Source: Coniferiporia sulphurascens (Eukaryota; Basidiomycota; Agaricomycetes; Hymenochaetales; Hymenochaetaceae). From it: a DNA stretch of 64,000 nt. Shown in pieces: positions 21,112 through 32,193 of the stretch. The position numbers were made by a program, and so were the translations under genes. The first letter of the stretch is position 1, and each line of letters begins with the position of its first letter. The DNA is taken from NCBI GenBank assembly GCA_002794785.1, contig NBBA01000020.1:62001-126000 (forward strand), given 5' to 3'. A model generated the notes under the pieces. It was not told where the DNA came from and did no database searches. It saw nothing but the letters and a program-made list of their open reading frames with translations.

Positions 21112-21538
21112 TGTTAAGCCTACTGATTAGGTAAGGCTTAATAAACGACTGACAAAGATCGACTGAGTAAGACGAAGTAGAGATGAGATGATAATTGAGC
21201 AAGGGTTTCCCCAAGGACTAGTAGACTGGTAGACTGAGGATTGGTGACTTAATATCCTGCAGAGGAGATAGTGAACAAGTAGGCTCTATTGAACGAAGAG
21301 CACAAGCTTGGGGCTTGATGCTCTGAAAGCGAGTCCTTATATACATGCGTAGAATACTATAGAACAATGCAGAAGGCTGACTGAGCGAACAGTAAGGATC
21401 AGTCAGCATGGAAAGAGATAGAAGCTGGTAGAAGAGTCTAACTGATCATGAGGCTAGGATCAGTCAGTATACAAGGTAGCTTAGTCAGCAGAAATGACTA
21501 ATGCTGATAAAGGCAATGAGTAAAGGAAATTTGTAACA
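21112..21538 (-). mobile_element. Solo LTR 4 (427 bp, target duplication GGTGG)
   Basis: Minus-strand, more divergent and shorter member with ends TGTTACAAATTTCC and GGCTTAACA, flanked by GGTGG (21107-21111, 21539-21543). A TATA box (TGTATATAAGG) lies just upstream of the shared AAGCTTGTGCTCTT motif. Inserted in the RNase H coding part of LINE copy E. Confidence 0.9.
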
Positions 21539-22415
21539 GGTGGAGCCAAGCATGGCACAGATGGCAGAGCCTGACCTGTTGTCAATGTGGGAGCTGTCGG
21601 TGAAGACCTGGATATGGGGGGTGGTGCCTAGAGTGTGCCCGGCTTTCACAAACTGCTTGCGAGTGTCTGCACTGACTGGGGTGATGGGGGTGGCAAAGTG
21701 GACATGGCCTTTAGTGAAAGCCATGGGATCCATCCATGGGGGGTGCATGTATGCAGGGACTTGTTGAACCCAGGGAGCTCAGACCTGCAGAGAAAGGGAA
21801 AAAGGTCTGTTGGCTACATTTTTAAATAGTTTACAGCCAATAGAGTGAGGGGTGCGCCAGAGGTGCAGGGAATGGGTTGTCTTTATATACTTGAAATAGA
21901 AAGAGAGAGGGGGAACAGAGCAAAGAAAATTTGTGGAATGGGGGGAAGCACCTTTGAAGACACCCAAGATCCAGCAGCAAGCCATATTTTGTACAGCCTG
22001 CAAGCAGTTTACCAGGGTTTTTTGGTGGTGGCCATGGTACCAGACCAGTGCCCCCCATGACAGGATGGAGCGAATGCAGGAGGTGTAGAGGCAGTGGAGG
22101 AGAAGGGCCAAGATGCCACGTTGGGTGTTGCCCAATATGCAGAGGGCAGCTAGAGTTGAGAGTCCCTTGGAGCACATCCACTTGACATGGGGCTTGAATG
22201 AGAGGCCTGGGTCCCACCAGATTCCCAGCCACCTAAGCAGGATGGAGGGGCAGATCAGGGTGTTTGGGTCAACTTGGACCCAGCAGTGTCCCAGCCATTG
22301 TAGCTGGTGCATCGCCTAGGCAGGTGGAAATGGAGACACTCTGTCTTGGCGGCTTTGATGTTGAAACTGATGGTGCCAAAGAGGGTGTTGAGTTGGTGGT
22401 ATGTGCATGCAAGCC

Positions 22416-22716
22416 ATCTTGAAATAAATGGTGATTCTTGGTAGTGTAGATTAATGAGCTGTATATTGGAGGACTAAAACAAGAAGGCCGCAGCCTTTGC
22501 AGTGGACAGTTTTGCTAACTGGTCCGTGGTGATGGTGGTCGAGAGAAAGCCTTCTCGGCTTCTCCCGCCCCCTTCGCCACAGACCTTCTCCTGCGGCCCG
22601 GCTCCTTCCTCGCCGGACCTCAGATCGCACATGAGGAAGTGTCAATTATCTGTCAGCTTACAAATCTGTTCCGAATCCTTTGCGGGCGTCGCTTCTTCTC
22701 ACTGTCAGGGACTGCA
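22416..22716 (+). promoter_or_regulatory. BIG1 upstream region next to the transposon border
   Basis: About 300 bp of single-copy-looking sequence between the 5' end of LINE copy E and the BIG1 start codon. It must hold the promoter and 5' UTR. A pyrimidine-rich, C-rich stretch lies at 22550-22620; no clear TATA box was seen. Confidence 0.5.
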
Positions 22717-23726
22717 ATGTTGGCAAGGCTCTTAGCTACATCAGCCTTCGTGCCTCTTGTCTGGGCATTCTCCAATACTGTACCGTTGGTCGCTTGGTCT
22801 AACCATAAGTAAGTATGGGCCTTCCTCCTGTGCGGTGGTGGCTGAACTTAGCTCGGTGAAATATAGGAACACGCTTGTGGATCCGTTTCCCGAACTTGGG
22901 CAGCATGGAGTGGACGCTATATTGAACGGAGATCAGCTCTGCAGCTTTCATGCTGTTGTCCTCATTGAACAGCCTGGAGTACGCCCAGCTTTGTCTGTTA
23001 TTGACAAAGGAATTGGCCTCTCACAATTGTCTTAATTTATGTCAGTTGCATGCGCAAGACCTGAGGACACTGTCGCCATCTTCCGCCATTCATTCGCGAC
23101 TCAAGACCGCACACAGGTCCTTGCAGCTTCCCTATGTGCGTCAGGATACTTCCAGCATGCTCTCTGAAGCCATCAGGGCACTCGCGCGTCGCTGTGACTC
23201 GGAGATCCACCACGTCGGCATGGAGAGCAAATTCGAGCTCGACGAATCCAATAAGCATGCCTTGCATCTCACACTGCCGCCTGTATCGGGGGAGGGGGCG
23301 TCGCGTGGACATATCATGAACGAGATCGGTGTGTTGTGTTGCCTGGTCCTGTTATATTGTTGGCGCCACTCATTAGTATTCTCTTTTGTTCGTCCAGAGA
23401 ATCCGTTAGCTCGTGTCATTGAACAGATTGAATCTGTTTCTCAAAACACCGTCTTTGTCTACGCCGGCTCTGATATGACCGGGCTCGACAGAAGGCAGGC
23501 GGCCGAAGTACCGCCTTTTTCATTTGCCACCGTTAACGATACTTCAAGCAGTGGTATACTGCACAACTACCAGCTGCTTACACCAGGATTGATCGTTTCC
23601 CTTCTTGTCACCTTCTTCATACTCGTTCCCATTATAATTTTCTCCGTACAAGCTCTGACAAGCATCCAGTCGAGCGTGCGACTAGATACTCCAAGAGGTC
23701 CTAGCCAAGATAAGAAAAAGCAGTAG
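22717..23726 (+). CDS. BIG1: BIG1/Voa1-type V-ATPase assembly membrane protein
   Basis: ER-membrane protein of the fungal BIG1 family, needed in yeast for beta-1,6-glucan synthesis and related to factors that assist V-ATPase Vo assembly. Four exons (22717-22808, 22867-22978, 23046-23328, 23398-23726) join to 271 codons with no frame conflict. A signal peptide (LARLLATSAFVPLVWA) is followed by FSNTVPLVAWS, a lumenal domain with VVLIEQPGLHAQDLR, and one C-terminal membrane segment (LIVSLLVTFFILVPIIIFSV) with a short lysine-rich cytosolic tail (QDKKKQ). The start is set by the signal peptide. It converges on MED13, 175 bp apart. Identification rests on the overall layout and the conserved C-terminal segment. 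Confidence 0.82.
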
Positions 23727-23901
23727 CTGATCTTCTACTGTCATTATCCGATAGGGATTTGTGTAGTATACAAATACACTGTGATGCGTATGGGTCTGAT
23801 CTACTCAAAAAACAAGTACCTACTTCTAATATAATTATAATACATAAAGTGAAAGTCGTCATGAGATTAGACAATGCGGGTCCAACATCCAAGGCGAATT
23901 G

Positions 23902-26900
23902 TTAATCCGTGACTACTTCGTTCGACCCTAGAATTTCGTCGACAACCTGAAGAGCTGCAAAATGATACGGAAGTGCGGAATCTGCATGAAAACGCCAACG
24001 CGCCCTCGTCAGGACAGCTAGCTCGTAGTAATTTTGGCAGATGTCCACATGTGTTTCTCTGTCTGTTTTGGCAAGTGTCGAACGTGGGAACCTTACCGCC
24101 TGGAGGAGATGGACGTATTGTGCGCGCGCTGAAGTACTCTCGGGTTCCCAGGGAGTAGTTATCAAAACCGCAGTCTGTAATGGCCTGATCCGGTCGGTAC
24201 TACGCGAGACCGTTTCCTCTTCGTCTGGAACGTGCACGAGGCGTGCCCAAAGGTCGGCATCACAATTCGGCGCTAGAGGACATCGCAAAAGTTTCGGCAA
24301 GGTGAAGGCAGTAAATCTCGTAGAAAACAAGTGTTTCCTTCCGTTAGTTTCGTGACTCACGAAAGACCTTGGTTTTAAGCTTGTTCCGCCCTTCAACACA
24401 GACCATCCGGAATCTTCCACACTGACAATGTAAACATTTATCGCAGCTTCATGATCGTTTTCATGCATTAACGGCTCTTCTGCTATTACGGCGTTCCACT
24501 CTGCGGAGAATTCAGATCAGCGATACCAGTGAGCAAATAGGAGTTGAACTAGATATCTACCCTCAAGCTCGGCTGGTTCGATGGTCCCAAGTTTAGCGAC
24601 CACAATTCGCCATTCCACATTCGCCTGCCTGACGAAACTAATTGCAAACTTCCAAACGAGGGATACGGCCTGCTTATACTCGTTCTCCTCTTGGACGAAC
24701 CAAATGCCTAGGTCATGCCCCTCTCCCCTCTGGTCTATGCATGCCGCTATGAGCCATCTTCTACATTTCGTGAATCTGTAGCCCACATGCAACAGGGTGT
24801 GACGGTCCAAGGAACCTGGATCGGGTCGTGGATGGTGAAAGGAAAAATGTGTTGCAGCGGGAGCAGTTCGTGCAAGAGTGAATGAGGGTGCTTCGAACAA
24901 CTTCTTTTGCTTCTCTCCCACAGTGAAAAGTGGCCGGGACATAGATCTGTCAATCGCTCGCTGCACCTTGTTGTAAACATCATCAACCAGTATCTCAAGA
25001 TCCCGTGCGAACGCCGTATCGTCCTCCGAGCTCAGAAGGAAATCAGGAACGAAGTGGAAATATACAGATTTGTCCTCGTAACCGACGAGCAGCCGCTTCA
25101 TGGATGATAATATCTGTCGCAGAACGGGGGAATTAAGAGAGAAAACAGAGCTAGGAGTCACAACATAAAAAATAAGTGAGGAAGCAATTGATTCTATTGA
25201 AGTCAAAACCGAAACTAAAAAGAAGTCTTTAGTCACCATAACAAATGATGATGAAACACGTATCTCTTACCAAGGCTTTTGCGGAAAGAGGCAAATTGAA
25301 CAGGTATCAATCCATCCTTAACACACGCGGGGACATTTCCGGGTACATGTGAGCCATACCCTTTAGCCTGCGAATAGAATGAGCATATACTAAAAGAATT
25401 GTGTGCCGTACTTACCGAGTAAATAGTGGATACCCGAATAAACCAGTCCTCCGCCCGGAGGAGCGCTTCTCCTTCATCTTGGTATAAAACGAAAGCTACT
25501 ACGTTCTTGGGTCCACTTTTCGGTGACAACCCCAATTTAATCCAGAATCGTAGAGACGAAGGGGCTAAATGGACTACGTTATCTGCCTTTCCGATAGCCA
25601 GCATAGGCTGTTCCAGTGACGTCAATGCATTTGAGTCCTTCTCGGACATTTCATCACCGGGCAAAGGCTTAAAAGAGACTATGGACACGTAAATGAATGT
25701 CGTTGCAATTGGAACATCAATCGACTTACCAAATTGAGAGATGTCTTCGATGCTCAGTGTTTCCCAGGGCCAAACGGTGGAAAGGAAGTAGTTGCTGTCA
25801 AAATGATCACGATCACGATCAGCTTGTTTCCAATTGCGAGCCCTCTTTGCTGAACTGGCATGCCATGCATCCGCCCACATGTTGTTCTCGACAATTTCAC
25901 GGCCCAGCGAGCGGACTGTTGCCTCTAGGGATTTGGAAGCTTCTTCTGCTGGGCCGACCGCTGCTGCAGGAGAAATCGGCGTCGGAGCTGGGTTAGGGAT
26001 TGGTGATGCTATGTCCGCTTCAGTAAAAGGTGCACCGGAAGGTTGTAGGTTGGCAGATAATGGAAGCAAAAGCGAGTGTGAAAATCGCGTGGACAGAAGC
26101 GTTGGTCCTAAGGGAATATGCGGGGGAAGAGGGGAAGAGGGACGGGTCATCACTGAGCCCTTCTCATCGTCCGTGCCTTGGAACTCTTCATCTGTGTCTT
26201 GCTCCGTTTTGGCGTCTACAATCGAGGCATCGTCAACACAACTACTCCAATCATCGTGATCTTCCTTGAAGGGTGGGGACAGGGGAGTGAACCTGACCCC
26301 CTGAGTATCTATCTTTCGTTTTGCCCCGGTGAGCTTTCTGACAACACCGACTCGGGGATCAGTTACGGAAGTGTAATCCGTTTTCCAATAGAAATTAGTC
26401 GGTAATTCCATTGTCTGGATAATCTTTGTCAAACAAAGAGTTCGAAAATTTTCCAATTGTATATTTTGCGTCGGATGAACGGAAACGATTGGAGAAATTG
26501 ATTGGATAGAACGGTTGACCAATGTCGGGCTCAGCTGCTCCAGACTCGGGAACGAAACTAAAGTCGGGTGTAGCGGGTCCGGGAGGGGAAGAACTTGGTC
26601 TGTCCGGTGAGGAAGGTACGAGTTCAGGAGCTGGAAGACCATCCTGGAAAATCAAACTGCGGCCTTTAGTATCGAACCCATCGACCTGCTTTGGGGTGGT
26701 CCATAGTGAACTAATAGCTGGGGAAAACACAGCCTCAGATATGTCAGGTACTGAAGATGGAAAGTTATCTTCAAACAGTGATGAAACTCCAAGCGTCTTA
26801 AGTACTTCGTCACTAGTGGGTGAGCCAGATTGCTGCAATGCCTCTCGACTGAATTGAGGAATTCCCGACGCGTATGTCACAGAGTTTGTGGGGACTGGGT

Positions 26901-29199
26901 CATCAAAGAAACTGAAGTCGTCATCCGTGAATACACCCAAAGAATCGAGGTCGACCTTTACAGTGCCGGGGTTGAGATCGCTCCGATGGGAGGCTGGCGG
27001 CGGGATATTCATTCTAAAATCCATGCCAAGGTCCATCATGAGATTGTCCATACCAAAAGAATCAAATGTCTCAGATTTAGCGGCAGGCTCGCGGAGAGAA
27101 TCGTCCATCATGATCTGCGCCGTATAATTTTGAAAACTGCCGTTTGGGAAAGGTAAGATTCTCTCCACTTGTACAGCTTCATCTGGAGGCGATGGATACG
27201 AAGGTGGGATGGGATGCATCAGCGGATGCGGTATCTGAATTTGAGATAATATCGTTGCGGAATGTGTGTTCATTGTAATGGATGGCATAGCTTGCATAAA
27301 AGATGGTTCAGTAGTTGCAAGATTCTGCACCACACTCGGCTGCGAGGGGTTTGAAGAACTCAGAGCCCCATTTGAAGGGCCCGCTTCTACGTAAGCTACC
27401 ATCTTTGTTCCTTGTCCCATACCACTCGCTTCCCTTCTAATGCGTTCTCTTTCGCGATCCCTTTCCTTGGCAACGAAGTCAACATACTTCCCGATACCAA
27501 CAGCCACTTTTCGAATATCACGAGGGAGTTGTAGTATAGTAAACACCCGAAAGGCTTGTGTCGCTTCCGGAAAGAAGGACGCCGTAACCATGGGCAGGTG
27601 TTCAGGCCCAGGGTCACCCATGGATTGCATTTGAAAAGGCGTGCACGGAGACGTTTCTCGGGAGATGGACCTGGGTCCGCCTGGTGTGAAAAGGGAAGGT
27701 GAAATTATAGAGTCCTGGGGGGAGACGGCACGCTGCATCGGGACAGCCGCGCGAGCTGGTATTGGAGACGCCTGAAGCGCAAGGGGAAGTTCAGGGATGA
27801 AAGATAACAGCCTACGGTCGTACGCGAATAAGGCGCCATCGTCCGAATTTTCACCCATTTCGAATGTCGAGGCCAGGGAAAGGCAAAGACGCGCCGGCCA
27901 AATCACCATTATACCTTTCTCTTCACCTTGCTTATTTTGTACGGAGATCCAGACAATAACGAACTCCGTCGGTGCCCCACCCTCGGAAGAATTTCGACTC
28001 AACCCTCTGGGTGACTGGAAGTCTCCCGCACCTAAACCTTCGAGAGCAACCTGAAACTGCTTGATCAAAGCCGAAGTCGGGCCAGAGTACATATTCAAGT
28101 AATATGCGGGTGTTGAGAAGGGGAGGAGAACAATTGGCGTTCCAGGAGACAACGGTAGTGAAGACAAGAAAGGTAATAATTGAGTCGGTCGGAACCGTGG
28201 CTGTAATAAAATGCCCAAAGGGAACAAAGTCACCTCTATCTGGCAAAATGAGAAAGGACTGGAAGAAGCGACTAATTAATATGGGGCATACATGTGATGT
28301 GTAAGAGGACTAACCGAGCCTTCCCATGTTGCTCCCAACCGTCGCTCCAACTACTTGCAGAATCTAAAAGACTCCAGAGTATGCCATCCCGAAGTCTTCG
28401 CACGACTTTACCATTCGCACATGCCCGCTCACAGATATCATGGATAACCCGATCCCGTACAGCACCCATGAAAAAAGTGTAAGGCTGACGCAGTGGTTTT
28501 CGAGGGATGTTACAGGCAATAGAAGGCGGAGCACTTATCGAGATATGGCCGATGGCCGGGAAACGCGAGGGTGTAGATTCGCGGGATGGGGAATCATCGT
28601 AAGGTGATTGGGACTGGCATGAAGGCGCTGAAGAGAAAGGGGACCCGGGCGTAGAAAGCTGAAGACATGTCGGGCATGGCTTACGCTGTAAAGAACAAGA
28701 AGAGCAGCATGGATAGATATCGGAATAGTGAAACTCATCCAGCTCCGTCCCTATATTGACATTTAACGTCTATGTTGACTCGTAACCAAATAACATACTC
28801 ACTAGTGAGTCCATGAAGGTCTAAGGCCCGCAGACGATCAGCAATTGAAGAGTTTCCCGAACCACGCTCCCCTGTGCCGGAGTCAATACCAAATACCCAC
28901 AAAGCCTGGACGTCTTTAGATATTTGGGAATAAGTTAAGAAGCTGTCCTCCAGTGCACGACCAGAATTACTCTCGAAAATCTGTCTTCGCGCGAGATCAA
29001 TGTCCTGGTGGGTTTGGAGTGATTGCAAGGGCGTGAAGCGAGCAAAAACAATGGAGAAATTTTCGGGCAGAGCAATAAAAGAAACAAGTATATGAGATTC
29101 CAAAGATATCTGTTGTACGGTGGAGGGGAACGAAGATGTTAGGACTGAGGGTGAGGCCTGGCCACTGGCAGCTCGCTTTATGTTTGCCCTGGAAGTCAT
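23902..29199 (-). CDS. MED13: Mediator subunit 13 (kinase module)
   Basis: MED13/SSN2 links the CDK8 kinase module to core Mediator and acts in transcriptional control in the nucleus. The start is the ATG at 29199. The N-terminal domain (WVFGIDSGTG, then CSSCSLQRKPCPTC and YTFFMGAVRDRV) is followed by the conserved GIMVIWPARLCLS segment, a long disordered middle, the acidic VFTDDDFSFFD motif (near 26900), and the C-terminal MID/PIWI-like domain with HVGYRFTKCRRWLIAACIDQ. The gene has many exons: several pieces were read in successive frames with plausible GT...AG borders, for example GTGAGT at 28799. I did not fix every splice site. The gene ends at TAA 23902. It is divergent from the metallophosphoesterase gene, 346 bp apart. 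Confidence 0.88.
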
Positions 29200-29545
29200 A
29201 AGAATTTGGTAAAAAAAAAGACTATAAGCTCATGTATGTGCCGACAAGGTCGAGCACATCGACAGAAATGATGCGTGGTTGCCGGAGCATCCGCCGGTAG
29301 TCGTCGTTGCCAGTAAGCACTGTCGAGCAAAGCAGCTCTTGCGGACGGGAAACACTTCGGGAGCTGAAGGTGTTGCCGGTTCCAAATCAGGAGCAGTCAT
29401 GTCACAAAGAGTCACGTCACATATCGCGTCGGGCACGAGTCGACCCCTCGTCGTCGTCGTCGTCGTCGTCGACGTTGACAATTGTCGCTGCTGCTGCCAT
29501 ACGCGAAAGGTTGAAGAGCTCCTGTCTATACCCCCCTTCGTCCCT
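29200..29545. promoter_or_regulatory. Divergent promoter region MED13 / phosphoesterase gene
   Basis: 346 bp shared by two divergent genes. Contains a (CGT)n trinucleotide run at about 29449-29472. No other defined element was seen. Confidence 0.45.
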
Positions 29546-31956
29546 ATGCAATCCACTTCAAGAACTGCAACGTCCTCCACGCGTCCCGGCGCTTCGCCCT
29601 TGCCGAGGACGCAGCCGGCTCAGGTCAATACGCAAACCAAGGTTATCGACACCGTCTCTGGCCGCATACTCTGCATTGCAGACGTGCGCGGTCGCCTCTC
29701 GAGCCTAAATGATATGGCAAGGGAAGTCGGGGCTAAGGCCATAATCCACACGGGCGATTTTGGCTTTTTCGGTGTGTCCAATCTTTCTTTGTCTGGCGCA
29801 CAATATCTGGCACTCGTTATATTGCAATCCTAGCAAAGGCTTCTCCTTCTTCTTGCTCCAATAATCAAATGCACATGTACTAACTCAGAGAATGGTAGAG
29901 TCCTCGAGCCTGGAACGCATCAATGATCGCACCTTAAAGCACCTCACTCAATATTCACCTTTAATTCCAAACGCACAACGAGGGTCCCTTCTCGCACCCG
30001 AAACCCCACCTGCGGCTATTCGTGCCGCAATGACCATCTCGCTTCTGTCAGAGTTTCCCTTACTACTTTCTGGACAGATCAAGCTCAGCGTTCCAGTATT
30101 TACGGTCTGGGGCGCGTGTGAGGATGTTGTGGTACTCGAAAAGTTCCGTCAGGGAACTTACGACATTGAGAATCTTCATGTCATCGACGAAGCCACAACG
30201 CGTTGTCTTGACGTTGGTGGTGTCAAGCTTCGATTGCTTGGCCTTGGTGGTGCTTTTGTGCCGCATAAAATGTTTGATAATGGCGACGGCAATGCAACCA
30301 TCGCTGGAGGCCAAGGCACAATGTGGACAACCGCGTTACAAATTGGAGAGCTTGTTGACACTGCGCAGCGCGTTTTCGATCCTACGGAGACGCGTCTTCT
30401 AGTCACCCATGCGAGCCCAGGACGCGAAGGCATCATCGCCCAGCTTGCATTGGTCCTCAAGGCCGATCTCACCGTTTCAGCTGGACTTCACTTCCGTTAC
30501 ACAAGTTCATGGAACGAATTCAGCGTTCAGGGTGATCTCGAGGGTTTTCGTCACAAGGTCATAACCGGAAAAGAGAGCTTTGATAAAATATGGGAGAGCG
30601 TGAAGCCCCAAGTCGAAGCCGTTGTCGATGAGAATCAGCGCATTTTGCTGGAAAAGGCCCTAAGTGTGATTGAAAGGGTCCCTGTCGTGCAACCACATAT
30701 TGGACCTGGCGGAACCGCTACAGGTGACGAACCGGCGTGGAAAAATTGTTGGAACTGGAATTTATGCGATGCGGCATATGGTTCTCTGGTCCTGGATGTC
30801 AAGGAAGGCAGGGTGAGTGCAGAGCTCAAGAGTCAAGGCATGTCCCTTGCGTTTTTCAGCCAATATGAATTTACTCATTCCTATACAAGGATTCAACTAC
30901 GCGTATCGTCGTACAGTGAACACCTCTGCTACACCCAATTCATCCACATCTGCCCTACCCGGTAATGTTGTCCCGTCAACATCAGGTGGCACGCCTGTGC
31001 CTCCGAAAGGTCAACCGTCTCCCGCATTGAGATCTAATGGTCCTTCCACCGCCCGTACCCCTTCCCCGCAGCCACCAAAATCTCAGCAACAGTCAGCCCT
31101 AAATTCAGGCAAAGAAACACCTAAGGACCCTCAAGCCTCCAAACTTAATGGCAACATTACAGCCTCAAGCCCAGTTGACAAGGCGGATGGCGATAAGCAG
31201 AGGAACAAAAAGGACAAGAAAAAAGAGAAGCGGGATGCGAAAGATAGGGAGGGCGCACCATCTGACGACACTGAGCACAAGCCCAATGCTGCCCAGGTCT
31301 CTGCGCCTACTTCCGGAAAAGCAAGCCCGGTCCTGGCTATTCCGTCAGACACGAACGACAGGGGAAGCTGGAACACAAACCCAATGTCTCCTGTGGGCGG
31401 AAATGAGAGCCCTGGTGCTCAAACTCCTACGTCTAAAAGGCACTCAAGGAACCCGTGGACGCTGTTCATGAGATATAGTGTTCTTGCCACGGAGTCAGAT
31501 GTTAAGGATTTTTTCGGCGAAGCAAAAGATGGCGTATGTGATCTTATTTAGTTTTCACGATCACGGGTTGATCTTATTTAATCCCCATAGATCATACGTG
31601 TCCACTTCCCCCAAAACTACGGCAAGGCAACTAGAACCGCTTTCGTCGAGTTTGGCGATGAAGAAGCCATGAGAGTGGGACTAGACAAGCATGCAGAGGT
31701 AAGTTGTCGCACTCGTACATCGGTCTTTGTTATATCATAATAACTTACAATACGAACCGAATAGAAAATGAAAGATACCATACCTTATGTCGTACAGGCA
31801 GACGACCGTGAGTCGAATCTATCTGGTGGATTCCGTGGTCGCGGGCGCGGTAGGGGTGGAGCATTTGCTGCGCGGGGTTTTGCTGCGGCGGGTTTGACGA
31901 GACACCAGTCGGACAGGAGACCAAACGGAGAATCGGCAGCGCCGAAAGAGGGTTGA
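29546..31956 (+). CDS. Calcineurin-like phosphoesterase fused to an RRM-like, RGG-tailed region (DUF2433-type)
   Basis: Five exons (29546-29771, 29899-30837, 30890-31533, 31591-31698, 31765-31956) give 702 codons. The N-terminal half is a metallophosphoesterase fold: RILCIADVRGRLSSLN, IIHTGDFGFF, then VFTVWGACED and LLVTHASPGREG. This order matches fungal proteins carrying DUF2433. A serine/proline and lysine-rich linker (with KDKKKEKRDAKDRE) leads to an RNA-binding-like C-terminus (LFMRYS..., IIRVHFPQNYGKAT, AFVEFGDEEAM) and an RG-rich end (GFRGRGRGRGG). Function is not established; the fold suggests a phosphatase or nuclease-like enzyme acting near RNA. The intron at 30838-30889 starts with GC. 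It converges on MRS6. Confidence 0.8.
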
Positions 31957-32193
31957 GTAATACAGTAACTAATGTTAATTAATTTCATTTCCCGTATTAT
32001 ACCTTATGCGCATATCGGTCTTAAATCTATCAGAGTAGTGTCCCATCTTCTGTGAGTATCAAAATTCCACCTCCAAGTACTTCACTCGGATGCATTGTGT
32101 CAGTGTCTTTGTTTGTACATGATTCAACAAGCGAGAACGGGCCTGATCCTAACTGCAATTCAGACAAACGGGGGACGCGCTGTTGGTAGGCTC

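Larger units (their letters stand above)
18722..22312 (-). pseudogene. LINE copy E ORF2 fragment in four pieces
   Basis: Reverse transcriptase C-terminal part (22312-21779), RNase H start (21748-21544), RNase H core (21111-20443, with SDSLTAI and RNEWADMEAK), a further piece (19882-19767) and the C-terminal tail (19217-18966), separated by solo LTRs 4, 3 and 2. Frames are further broken by stops. Non-functional. Confidence 0.85.
18641..22415 (-). mobile_element. LINE copy E, carrying three solo LTRs
   Basis: Minus-strand copy with tail (18644-18671), 3' UTR hairpin, RNase H and the C-terminal half of reverse transcriptase, ending at about 22415 inside the reverse transcriptase. Solo LTRs 2, 3 and 4 interrupt it at 19223, 19883 and 21112. 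Removing each LTR with one 5-bp duplication rejoins sequence collinear with copy B. The right end is the border between the transposon island and the BIG1 promoter. Confidence 0.92.
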
